Source: Reticulitermes lucifugus
Taxonomy: Eukaryota > Arthropoda > Insecta > Blattodea > Rhinotermitidae
Assembly: GCA_026260175.1 (NCBI GenBank)
Contig: JAKCWW010000193.1
Coordinates: forward strand, 10,511 to 52,822
Length of the DNA stretch: 42,312 bases
Direction of reading: 5' to 3'
Positions 31,709 to 41,117 of this stretch are shown here, piece by piece. Each line of letters begins with the position of its first letter. Position 1 is the stretch's first letter. Under the pieces are notes generated by a model. The model was given only the letters and a program-made list of their open reading frames with translations, ran no database searches and was not told the origin of the DNA. The translations under genes were made by a program, and so were the position numbers.

Positions 31709-31717
31709 CCCTACCTT
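31709..31717 (-). other. Splice donor of the SoxD exon
   Basis: On the minus strand the exon ends CAGCAAG and the intron begins GTAGGG, giving AAG/GTAGGG, a good U1 match. The cut leaves a complete codon (phase 0). Reading through would add only a few residues before a stop at about 31688. Confidence 0.75.
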
Positions 31718-31926
31718 GCTGTGCAGCTCCTGCTGGCTCAGCAGTTGCTCCCGTACCATCTGCAGCTGCCTTATCATCTCGGACAAGCGCCTTTCTTTCT
31801 CCAGGAACGTCTCCCCGGCCAGCGCTTGATGCAGGACCGCCGCTCCGTCCATTACGGCGCTGGTGACAACGGCCTCACTCGGTGACGCCTCGGACTGGAG
31901 TTCACCGACGCTGTGGACCAACAGTT
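31715..31926 (-). CDS. SoxD: SoxD transcription factor, internal exon (leucine-zipper region)
   Basis: A 212-nt minus-strand exon, visibly GC-richer than its surroundings, coding 70 complete codons after a 2-nt split codon. It begins LLVHSVGELQSEASPSEAVV and ends LEKERRLSEMIRQLQMVREQ then LLSQQELHSK. The block EKERxLSxMIxQLxxxREQLL is diagnostic of group D SOX proteins (vertebrate Sox5, Sox6, Sox13; Drosophila Sox102F), where it opens the leucine-zipper/coiled-coil used for homo- and heterodimerisation. These are nuclear HMG-box DNA-binding proteins without a transactivation domain of their own, acting in cell-fate and neural or skeletal differentiation. Leu and Met residues here fall at heptad-like spacing. 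The glutamine-rich continuation (QIEKQRQQ type) and the HMG box are absent from the window, so they lie in exons beyond position 1. The acceptor CTCCTCATAG precedes 31926 and the donor AAG/GTAGGG follows 31715. An alternative acceptor (GTCCACAG) 17 nt downstream would change the frame of entry. It is the only convincing host exon here. Confidence 0.85.
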
Positions 31927-31970
31927 CTATGAGGAGAATTATTGCGTGTAAGGGGTGGCTAGTCAGGTGT
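31927..31970 (-). other. Splice acceptor and branch region of the SoxD exon
   Basis: Reading the minus strand toward the exon: ACACCTGACTAGCCACCCCT (CTGAC as likely branch site), then ACGCAATAATTCTCCTCATAG. AG is at 31928-31927. The pyrimidine tract is short but adequate. The frame is also open further upstream to an ATG at 32023, so an alternative start exon cannot be fully excluded, but those residues show no SoxD similarity. Confidence 0.65.
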
Positions 31971-32500
31971 AAGCATCTCACTCTAACACACAGAGAGGAA
32001 AGTGGCAAGTCTCCGTAGCACACATCGGAAAGAGTTCACAGGCTGCTGTTTGACGCTATCCATCCCGTTGTGTATAGAGAACTGCATGAATAATACTACG
32101 TAATCGGCTGACACAACCTTTATTTATTTTTGTTTAAGCACTACATGTTTCGATCAATCCGGTCATCAGCAGGTGTTTATTTTATACAAGAATTTAAACT
32201 CAAGGTTAAAATGTAAATTTTTGCGAGATCTCACAAATGGTATAAAATATAAATTACAGTGGACTTGTAATTCTTGATGGTATGTCATTTAACACAAACG
32301 GTGTGGTGTATAATTTATAACTTAAGTATTTTAAAAATTTAGGATTTCCTAATTAAAAAGTGTTAAATAACGATTAAACTTTTCCTCTTCCTTTTTTATG
32401 CTTTTAAATCCACTATTTACAACGTCCAATATCAGTCGAGTAATTAGCTGTTTGCTTCACTGTATGTCGGTGTAGGCTGTTGTAAACTACGCACGGTGCT
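31971..32500. other. Intron sequence with a MITE-like half-arm
   Basis: CACTACATGTTTCGATCAAT then CCGGTCATCAGCAGGTG (32138-32176) resembles the inner arm motif of the element at 24039-24568. The AT-rich stretch after it has a similar composition, but no opposite arm is found. It may be a half copy. Confidence 0.4.
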
Positions 32501-32748
32501 GTCAGGACCACAGTCCGTCTTGAGAAGCTGTTCAAGAAATTACCTGCCTTTAGCGAGTCAGAAATATCCCTGTCGTGTTGGTAACAGCTCGCTGTATGTC
32601 CCTATCCTAAGTCAGATGAATCCAGTCAGGACCACAGTCCGTCTTGAGAAGCTGTTCAAGAAATTACCTGCCTTTAGCGAGTCAGAAATATCCCTGTCGT
32701 GTTGGTAACAGCTCGCTGTATGTCCCTATCCTAAGTCAGATGAATCCA
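32501..32748 (+). repeat. Exact 124-bp tandem duplication of a LEKL-type repeat
   Basis: Copies 32501-32624 and 32625-32748 appear identical base for base. Each contains GAGAAGCTGTTCAAGAAATT then ACCTGCCTTTAGCGAGTC (translating LEKLFKKLPAF), and ends GTCCCTATCCTAAGTCAGAT then GAATCCA. These are two blocks of the cockroach/termite repeat also seen at 8805-9345 and 35428-35605. Lack of divergence means a recent duplication, or an assembly artefact. Confidence 0.9.
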
Positions 32749-33980
32749 GTCCGGACTCTCTCATCCTGTTTAAGATCAATTTCAGTATTATCGTCTCACT
32801 CATAATAGCAAGAATAATGTTAACAGTAACAAACATGCAGTAACAACAACAATAAAAATACAGTCTTGCTTCACAAGTTAATCTTCGCTTGATTAGTCAA
32901 GTTCCCCGCCTTAATGGAAAAGAAAGCTTCCGTATATGTTCCGCAACGCCCCACCGGACCGTGGCTTGATCCGGCCGGATGAATAGAGCCCTCGCCCTGG
33001 GACGTGTCGCCACTGTAGGTGTTCAGTTCTTCATGTTGTGGTCTATGGGATTGTTATTGAGGTCTGCGTAACTCATATTCGGATGGACATCCATCGTACT
33101 TCGAAGCATGAAAGTCATATAAATTTTATACTTATGTATTCACTTCCTACCTCACACCAAACACAGTCTCCATTACAAAGACCAACAGCTTGATATTGTT
33201 CAACGATGAGATCACTGTAACAATCATCCGAAACATAAGCTGTGAGGGCAAAATATCGAGCTTCTTTTTCTTAGTGCAAGTAATACAATATCGTAACCAT
33301 TATGCTTTAAACAGATGACTCATGGCACATATGCCTACGGTTTTGCCCAAGTGAAACTAGAGTGACGATACCGTGTCTGCTACTGCTCACAAATATTCTA
33401 CGTCAGTTCCTGCCGCTATTCCAATTTTCCATAAGTCGGGATTCACACGTTGTAGTTCAATGTAATGAAGTTATATTAGACTTGCACTTGTTTTATTTAC
33501 TTTAAGAAAGTGCTGGATAATTTCAGTTCATTGTGTTGCAGGTGATATTCGGTTTCTACTCGCCATATTCAAAGAAGTTGCTGACTTTTTTTCTTCGGCT
33601 GGCAAATATCCGTCACGTGAAATATGCAAGTTTTTCAATGCAGGTCGAAGCCTAACTGGTGGAATTGCAGACATTGTGTCCTGAATGATATTTTAAGTTT
33701 TTCAGTGCGAGAATAATTATTACTACACACTTTATTTTTAACGTGCCCCGCAAGGTGTATCACAAGAGTTACGTCGCCATCGAACAGGTGTTCAAAACAT
33801 GTCAGCATGTAAAACAACAGTGTAAATTTATCTCAGAGAATAATGGGCTCAGTCATGCTAGATGCACTCGTATCAGATCACAAACAAAACATATCATGGA
33901 ACGGCACTTCGTGGATTAAAGTGTGAGTTTACGTATCCACTGAGTTTAAACAAAATTTAAACGCTAACCAGAACGAATAA
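32749..33980. other. No gene seen
   Basis: About 1.2 kb. The segment 32935-33020 is GC-richer and could be a repeat remnant, but I cannot name it. Confidence 0.4.
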
Positions 33981-34245
33981 AAGGTAAAGGTAATGCTCGC
34001 TTTAAAACATGACATGAAGGCACAGAGATGGGATTAGAGTTACAGCTCTGCTCATTCACAATCGCGGCGCTAGAAGGGGTGCATGGTCAACGCCACACGC
34101 CGGCCGCTTTACCCCCGAGAATGACCCAGTACCCTTTGTACAAGAGGCTGGGTGGGCCTCGGGGCCGGTCTAGAAAATCTAGCCACCACCAGGGTCCGAA
34201 CCCCGTACAATGAAGCCCGTAGCAAGGCGCTATACGACACAGTCA
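33981..34245 (-). repeat. SINE-like repeat (CTCATTC / GGTAAAGG family), well preserved
   Basis: On the minus strand it runs from GTGTCGTATAGCGCCTTGCT and a GGGGTTCGGACCC box-B-like motif (about 34205-34193), through GGGTACTGGGTCATTCTCGG (34133-34114), GGTAAAGCGGCCGGCG and GCGTTGACCATGC, to a TTACCTTTACCTTTT tail at 33995-33981. The same body and tail occur at 4701-4935, and body pieces at 31140-31245 and 36893-36975, so several SINE types share this 3' part. Confidence 0.7.
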
Positions 34246-34765
34246 TCCCGGCCTCCCAAACAGAAGGAGTGTGGGGGTCTTAATTTCAGTATTGTTTCAC
34301 GATCTGTATCGCAGAAATATGTTTCTGCGTATTACGAGTATAATAAGAAATGCCCACAGCGAATAAAAGATGATACGGTCTTTCCGATAAGCAGCGGGAA
34401 ATTTAGTTTGTGAGTGGGAGTGTTTGTGTAAGAAACAGGAAACGATAAAGGATATTTGTCGGATAAAATAAGAGTTTTACATATAATCATATACTGTTAG
34501 TGACGGGAACACAATTTGCCTCGTCTGGCTTAAGTTCGGCACTCATTATATCTCCATCAAAAAGAATTGCTAGACCTCAGAATAAACAGCGAATGAAGTT
34601 CACAATTGACGTGTGTTTTCTTTGTTTTCTGTGGTGAAAGAACCAAACTTTACATATTCCTCAGCTCTGGTCGCCTTTTGAAGGGCTCATATGTGAGATT
34701 CTGGTCTTCTGTTGCGATGTCGTTTAAAACTTCTATCTTCCGAGACGCTGCGAGCGTCATGGGGC
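34246..34765. other. No gene seen
   Basis: No exon recognised. A 61-codon frame open on both strands (34606-34835) has no domain signal. Confidence 0.35.
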
Positions 34766-34820
34766 AATTTGTTACCAGGGTAACCAAATAATGGATAGTT
34801 TGTGACCCTGGTAACAAATT
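34766..34820. repeat. Perfect 16-bp inverted repeat with two RFX-like palindromes
   Basis: Arms AATTTGTTACCAGGGT (34766-34781) and ACCCTGGTAACAAATT (34805-34820) are exact reverse complements around a 23-bp loop. Each arm lies within a 14-bp palindrome-like site, GTTACCAGGGTAAC (34771-34784) and GTGACCCTGGTAAC (34802-34815), both fitting the RFX X-box pattern GTNRCC-N2-RGYAAC. It could equally be a structural hairpin of a repeat. Confidence 0.6.
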
Positions 34821-35329
34821 ACTCACTGACACCACACAACATCCCAGACGATCGAAAGATTCGGCTAATATTCACTTTACATAAAAATATAACCTACTGT
34901 GCCTATTAACGTCACTGCGTCTGCAGCTGTGATGCCTTTAAGCGGCCTGCACTTGGGCCCAATACTACGCAAGCTGCCGGCACCTTCATTTCTATTCGCC
35001 GAGGGAGTCCTGCCCACTTACGTAGGTTCTAACAACTATTCAAAAAAAAAAAATTCCAGATTTTAGACAAATTAAGAAAACAAACATTTTCTCATCACAC
35101 TTTAACTTAGATAGCAAAAATACTCATACAATAATGTCTATAAACCTAAATTACATTTGACGACGCAGAATGTCAGACGTAATTAACTACAGTGAGCACT
35201 CGAAATCGGGGATTTATAATGAAGATTTGGCTGTCTGGATGCAGTTGTTTGTTAAAGATAAATTTTAATACCATGATTCTATTATAATAAGACGCTGTCC
35301 TACCACTGCGACCACCATCAATAATAGGA
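34821..35329. other. No gene seen
   Basis: AT-rich with an A10 run near 35043; nothing recognised. Confidence 0.4.
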
Positions 35330-35424
35330 TTACTGCTGTTACTACTACTACTACGACGACTACTACTACTACCACACTACTACCAAAACCACCAATAATA
35401 ATAATAATAATAATAACCTAATAA
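35330..35424. repeat. Compound (TAC)n/(ACC)n/(AAT)n microsatellite
   Basis: ACTACTACTACTACGACGAC is followed by TACTACTACTACCACACTAC and then an AAT repeat of nine or so units to about 35417. It directly abuts a LEKL-type repeat. Confidence 0.9.
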
Positions 35425-35427
35425 TGA

Positions 35428-35605
35428 CAAAACTGAATCCTTGGAGCAAAATCCTTTTGGAGAAGCTGTGGAATGCTGAGGTATTCAAGAAATTCCCCTC
35501 AGTCTACGTAACTAAAAAAGTCCAATATCCTATTCACAAGAACATTTCGAAACATTCTGCTTTTAACGGTGAGCAGTTGTCAACCTCGGCCCAATTGTTA
35601 AGGTA
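35428..35605 (+). repeat. LEKL..FKKFPS-type interspersed repeat, 5' part
   Basis: Plus-strand frame reads LNPWSKILLEKLWNAEVFKK then FPSVYVTKKVQYPIHKN, close to the PWSRxLLEKLxxxxLVKKFPAFYGTRRF signature of this family. It includes the block missing at 32501-32748, then degenerates. Confidence 0.7.
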
Positions 35606-36116
35606 CCCATAGAGGGTGCAATATCAATCACTGCACAATATTATTGACCGCATACTTGTAATATTGAAGGGTTGCACAATAAATTTAATAGTCTGTGGAA
35701 AGTACTGCACATTACTCATTCAGTTACCGTTTGTCTGCCAAGCAGTAAACACCCTCCTGCACAATAATTCCAGTTGACTGAGAAGTAACCTTATGAATTT
35801 CAGGTCTTCGAAATTATTTCCAGGGGCCAAATAGCGTAGCGTGATGGATAAACGCTGACTGTGAATGACTGCTTCTCGCATGTTAGTATTTCTTTAGCGA
35901 TTGTTGGGGTAAAGAGTCTTGAATATCCCATCAACTGATGGACCGTCGAATCGAAAAAAAAAGTCCTTTTTCTTACTCACTGTTAAGTCTGTCATGAGAT
36001 TTTCTTGTGTGTACTGTGGTCTTCGTTTGTACCCATCTTTGATCCAGGAGCGATTCTTTTTTTATACACAGAGCTAAAGTAGTGGCCACACAAGCAGCAT
36101 GAGTATCACTCAACGT
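35606..36116. other. Scattered GCACAATA(TTATT) motifs, no gene
   Basis: TGCACAATATTATTGA (35632-35647) recurs exactly at 36396-36411, with shorter versions near 35677, 35758 and 36432. They flank the SINE at 36117-36376, suggesting an older repeat interrupted by it. Confidence 0.4.
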
Positions 36117-36376
36117 GTTTTTTTTTCCATGGCGCAACAGCCCCTAGAGGGCCAGGGCCTCCTCATTGTCGAGGTTTCACGATCACACTTAGACACACCA
36201 CAATCGGTACGACCCCTCTGGACAAGCGATAAGCTCGACGCAAGACTTCTACTTGACAACAAATAACACTCACAAGAGAAAGACGTCCAGGCCCCCGGCG
36301 GGATTCGAAACCGCAATCCCAGCAAGCAAGCGGCCGCAGACGCACGCCTTTGATCGCGCGGCCAACTCGTGTAACC
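36117..36376 (-). repeat. Full-length tRNA-derived SINE with poly(A)
   Basis: On the minus strand: head GTTGGCCGCGCGATCAAAGG (box A side) and GGTTTCGAATCCC (box B, 36313-36301). The body runs through GGCCTGGACGTCTTTCTCTT, the 3' part GGCCCTCTAGGGGCTGTTGC then GCCATGG, and finally A9 (36127-36119). Head spacing fits a pol III internal promoter. At about 260 bp it seems the most complete SINE in the window. The head is related to those at 29612 and 42258. No clear target duplication was found. Confidence 0.8.
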
Positions 36377-36574
36377 CACGAGCAAAATGAAACATTGCAC
36401 AATATTATTGAGTCGTCTAGGGAGAAACATATTACACAATATTACTTCCAGGCAATAATACTGAGCAATAATACTGACTGTCTAGAGGCCGCTTTAGTGT
36501 GTACGACCATTCCTAGCCAGCTATCAGCAACTGCTTTTTAACACATTCACAGCTACCCTCCATATCTGCAGGCC

Positions 36575-36703
36575 GTCTCCTGGAGACGGTTTGGAGAAAG
36601 AAAAATCTCTTGCCGCTACTGGGAATCGAAAAACGATTTCTCGGTTGTCTAGTCCTTATCCCAGTGAGTATACCGACTACGTCATACCTGCTCCGAGAGA
36701 ATA
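36575..36703 (-). repeat. tRNA-derived SINE fragment
   Basis: Minus strand: GACGTAGTCGGTATACTCAC (box A side), TTTTCGATTCCCAGTAGCGG (box B) and AAGAGATTTTTCTTTCTCCA. Its closest relative is 36995-37115, 300 bp away in the same orientation. Confidence 0.65.
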
Positions 36704-36842
36704 AATAACAACAATACAACTAATTTAATCCGGTGAAACGAAACTACATAATATCATGGCTAGATAATTTCATTACGTTACAATTGAATTTATTTTACTG
36801 ATTGTACATGATATAATATCGTCATTTCAGTTAAAGTGCACG

Positions 36843-37115
36843 TAAATTTGTCCCTGTGCTCAACTAAGCACCCCGCAGTCGAGATATGTGGGACTATGGA
36901 AGTTAGCACTATGTGATAGCCTCGGCACTGGATGCAGGTGAATAGTCAGCGTCAAGCCCTTCCGCTTTACCCCCCCCCCCATAATGAGCCCCAGTGGCGG
37001 TCGGGAAGCTTTGGAGAACAGAAACTTCTTGCCCTAGCGGAAACTGAAACCAGATTCCTCGGTCGTCCATCCCGTAGCATAGTCACTATATTTACCGACA
37101 TGAGGTACCCCGGCT
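36843..37115 (-). repeat. tRNA-derived SINE, head plus CTCATTC-family body
   Basis: The head (37115-36995) matches 36703-36575 in order: GGTTTCAGTTTCCGCTAGGG for the box B area, then CAAGAAGTTTCTGTTCTCCA. The body at 36975-36893 shares GGATGCAGGTGAATAGTCAG..CCGCTTTACCCCC with the family at 34.0 kb. A C11 run (36970-36980) lies at the junction. Confidence 0.65.
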
Positions 37116-39194
37116 CACAATTTCCCTTATGCTGCACTGTAAACCGATGAGTTTTGCTGACTGACATTCTCTTTTGAGTAGGCGACAAAACCTCGCTTGA
37201 TATCCAGCTGCAATACTGATGTGATACGATAAGCAGTATGGCACTGGGCAGTGCAAGTGGCAAGGTGATGCTTTAACCTCACGAACTGACAATTAAGGCT
37301 CTACCAAAATACCCTTTATTCTCTTTCCCCCACACATCTACAGAATGTAACAAAGTGATCCACCTACACCACATTATTAGTATTACCCAAAAATGTACTT
37401 CATTAACGACGTGTATGACCTGAGTGGTTTCAGTTTCCTTGAAATTTGTGAGCCCCAATGAATACGCAACGACTGGGCTGCCATGGGCCACAAGCTTGTG
37501 AGGCACACTTTACTAACTAGGAAAATTTTAGTGTAATTCCATCGAGCTGTATACATTCCGTTCGTCAAAGGCAACTATTGCGTTAATTGAAGTTTATCAT
37601 AGCAAGAATGCCCTGCATTGGCTTTTTGGTCACATCAAATACAGAAGTTAACGCGTCCGACAATATTTAAATTTGAACGTGCCTGAAGGAAGTGTGACGG
37701 AATCGCAGGAACCTCTCAGCTGTTACAAAGCCAGATTTGATATGATGATGAAAAATATGTTGTTACAGTGTGAATGATGCTTTCTAAAATGTAGAGCTTT
37801 TACAAACTGTGAAGGAATGGTGACAAAAAACCTTTGTAGTCTCTCACCAGAGTACTGTAGACCCAGTTGTCCTGCACTGATGGCACATAACAGTAAACGT
37901 AAATATCTCACAGAATGTGTGTTTATGGCGAACGTTTGTTATTAAACCGGCACAAAATGTGTTAAAACACGGCGATTTGGAAGCTGGCACCGCTGTTGTC
38001 ATCAAGATTCTCTAGGACATAGACTACCGCAGTGTAATGAACCCAACAGAGCAGAAACCTAATTTTTATTTTTTATTTTTTTGCCTGACGACAAAGGCAC
38101 GACCAGACTTCGACGAAATGTGTTTTAATGACAATGCAGACAGAAACGGTTGAAAAAGCAAATGACGCCCTGAAATCAAACCCCATCTCCAATCTTTGTC
38201 GGAACTGAGTTCTGTGTGCCGCTGGAATGTGCACAGAAATCGCAAAAATGCTGGATATTTATTATCAAAGTCAATAAATTACCGCTGTATATACGTGTCA
38301 AAATCCGTCGTTAAACAGTCAAAAACATCCAGCTGCGTTTCGGGGCAAAATAGTCCATCTCGATTACACTCTATCACGGAGGTGCAATGCCGTCACGCGA
38401 TAACATTAACTATTAACAAGCGTCGTGAAATTATCCATTATGATAGAAGCTTTGTCTTCTGTTATTTGTTTTGCAACGCATTTCACATATTAATTGTGAC
38501 GTGAGCGGATCACAGAGTTTATTTATCAATCCAACACGGACACACTTAGAGCATGTAAGAGATTGCTTTTTGATACTGGGTCGAATACTTTGTTTTATGT
38601 TCCTTTCAAGTTATTGGTAACAATTAAACATTTTGTATAACTATATTTTCCCTAAATTACTAATATGTGTTTACAATTTTATACCGTTTAGTTCGCAACA
38701 ACAAATGTTTCTGATCCTTTTAAGGAATTCTTGTTTTTCTACTTATAACGTAACAAATATTTTGGTTTAAATTGCTGAATAGGGCAGTGTTCATATTTCA
38801 TGCAGAGAATAAGGAACAGAAAACAATAAAGAGCAGCCTCACAAGTTTCTTACAATGAACCCAGATAATCTACAATCTCCAAACATGCTGCTTTCTAAAC
38901 TAGCATCAGAAGCTTTTGAAATCAAACAATCTGCGCTATTTAGATGGAAATAAATATATATTCATGAATTTCAAAATTTTGTGGCTTTTTAAAATAACAA
39001 AGTGTGCCTCAGTCTATAAAAAGAGAGCTTCTCGGGGCATCACGGCAATTGCGTGAAACTCCCCCCCCCCGTACTGGCATGTCCCTCAGAGGGCAGACAC
39101 CATATAGCTGGTTTTGATTTTAGGGTCTCAGATATCTGTATTCTGTTTTATCCATCGTAGGAATGGATGTTATGTGTCTGAAGCTAGGTGACAG
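37116..39194. other. No gene seen; C10 tract near 39061
   Basis: About 2.1 kb of putative intron. No exon recognised on either strand; a C10 run is at 39061-39070. Confidence 0.4.
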
Positions 39195-39610
39195 CTTACT
39201 TTACGTCGGCGTGTGTTGCAAAACGCTTGCCAGCTAGGCGCATTTTACGGTGTCCAAAGAGACTGATCTCTGGGCCTCATACTGCCAAACAGATTTCTGA
39301 GGTGTTACGGCTGAGAAGTTATGGCCCACCCTTTCTAGAATCTCGACCTCGAGCCAAGTGATTTCCAGCTATTTGGGCCCCGTAAGAAGCGCCTGGCTGG
39401 CAAGAGATTTGCAGCAGACGCTGACATGAAGCTAGTTGTTGTATCCTGACTACAGGTACGGCCTACTTGACAATGATTTCTGGTGTGCCGGGATACAGGA
39501 CTTGAAGTCAATGTTGAACGAATGTTGAAACGTCAGTGGTAACTACGTAGAGATATGGTACCGATGTGCCCTGTATTCTTCGAAGTCAGAATAAAGTTTT
39601 CGGTATCGAA
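39195..39610 (+). pseudogene. mariner transposase C-terminal relic (second family)
   Basis: Plus-strand frames read CVAKRLPARRILRCPKRLIS then GPHTAKQISEVLR (39208-39306). GPHTA is what is left of the HDNARPHTA block, so the second catalytic aspartate is gone. After a shift comes NLDLEPSDFQLFGPRKKRLA then GKRFAADADMK (about 39342-39430), holding the third aspartate in PSDFQLF. Shifted again, VNVERMLKRQ and the MVPMCPVF region align with the usual C-terminus and its 3' flank. It differs in motif (PSDFxLF versus APCDF) from the mariner at 5026-5920, so two mariner lineages inserted here. The N-terminal half is missing. Confidence 0.7.
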
Positions 39611-40928
39611 GTGTCTGTTACTTCATTAGTGAACTCCTCTGTGCATTACTTAGATGAACTTTGGACGTCTGGGAGTTAAAACTAGATCGTCGCGTATTTA
39701 CAAAAGCTCTATCCCCCATATGAAATCATAATTCATATTGAACTTTCTATTTGACACTCTGTAATAAATAGAGCTGAGAACACGTGGTTAAAGAAATCCA
39801 TGATAACATATACAATAACCTAATTCCAACGATCTGTGACGACAGTATATTAGGCTGCATTTCACCTGGTTTCTGGACATTTTTCATCGTCGTATTAAAA
39901 GAATAATCAAGAAACTTTTCGGAAGCCAGAAGTTTTCTCATCCTCAGGTGAAGGGGGGGGGGAGCAATTACGAGCTCGGGCCCGACAGAAAGAGCAGTTC
40001 TTGACAGAGACCCAGATTAAATGTTCCAACGGACCCAAGTCAGTAGGCAACTCCGCAGGGTTTTACTTGTTGATGAGAAGGGACCCATTTCGGAAATCGA
40101 AACTAAGTAATCATAAAACGCCCAAGTATGAGAGTTTCCTTTAGCAGACGATTCCTCCTTACAAAAAAGAACACAAGGCAATCACTGGTGGCAGCACAAG
40201 ACGGAAACTTTGGGGCGATGCACTCGTAGAAAATACTGTGTACCACCTGAACAAATAACAGACGCTTGACAGAATCCTGACAGTTTTGGAGCACAGTTCT
40301 GTCATGACGTAAACATTCAGCATCAGCATCAATGGTTACGACATTAATTCCAGGAAATCACGACTATCAACACTTAAAGCTGGCTGCTTTGCCTTCCGCA
40401 TGGGTAAGCGATTTATTCTTTCCGCGACTGGAACAATATCCTTCAAATAAATGAAGGTTTTAATTTTATCGTGACTTGAACTATACAAAAATAAATTATG
40501 CTTATACCAGAAGCTGATTTAAATATTTGATGCCTGGAGTTCTTCCAAGTAATATTTAAAACTTTAGTTCCCATCTCAAACAAAACACACTTCTCAGTTA
40601 GAACGACCCCTCGATTGATGCTGCACGGAAACAGTGCAGTCGCACTTCATGCACATGTGAAATAGCAAGATGTACTAGTTTTAATACGGTCCCATTTTAT
40701 GCACGAAATTTTAAATCATCCGAACCCAGAAATTACCTTTTATTATTTATTTTGTGCTTATAAGTGTGTTTAAAAGCAAATATACCGTAAAATAAATGTA
40801 GATTTATGCGCTTTGAGAAAGCTTTCCCCCAACCTTACATTTATTCCTATGGGGAAAATTAGTCTTGAATAAGCGGTCTTCGGGAACGCATCAATCGCAT
40901 AAAATGCGACCACACTGTAATTGCTGTC
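39611..40928. other. No gene seen; G10 tract near 39953
   Basis: About 1.3 kb of putative intron, no exon or named repeat. A G10 run is at 39953-39962. Confidence 0.4.
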
Positions 40929-41117
40929 ATAAAGAATACTGCCCTTCTGTGATGTGACATCATGTAGTTTGGTAGCGGTGTACCAACGTTTCTGGTGATA
41001 CTTCTGCCTCCATCATCTGACCAAAAATCCAATGAAAGCAGCAGGATTCTGTGAAGCGTCGGTAAATTATACCAGACTAGACGGCGTCAAATCCCAAAAG
41101 ATTGGCAGCTTCATAGT
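40929..41117. repeat. Foldback repeat of the DVTPCSLV family
   Basis: The left arm on plus reads FCDVTSCSLVAVYQRFW (from about 40945). The right arm, read on minus from about 41117, gives MKLPIFWDLTPSSLV. The centre is CCTCCATCATCTGACC. Both arms are diverged copies of the same ~60-bp sequence in inverted orientation. Confidence 0.7.

Noticed and set aside
31927..32023. N-terminal extension of the SoxD exon starting at ATG 32023
   Set aside because: A better acceptor lies at 31927-31928, the extra residues do not resemble SoxD, and the sequence before the acceptor has branch-site and pyrimidine features of an intron.
36301..36376. Possible true tRNA gene on the minus strand
   Set aside because: Good box B, but it is the head of a poly(A)-tailed SINE and does not fold as a full cloverleaf by eye.
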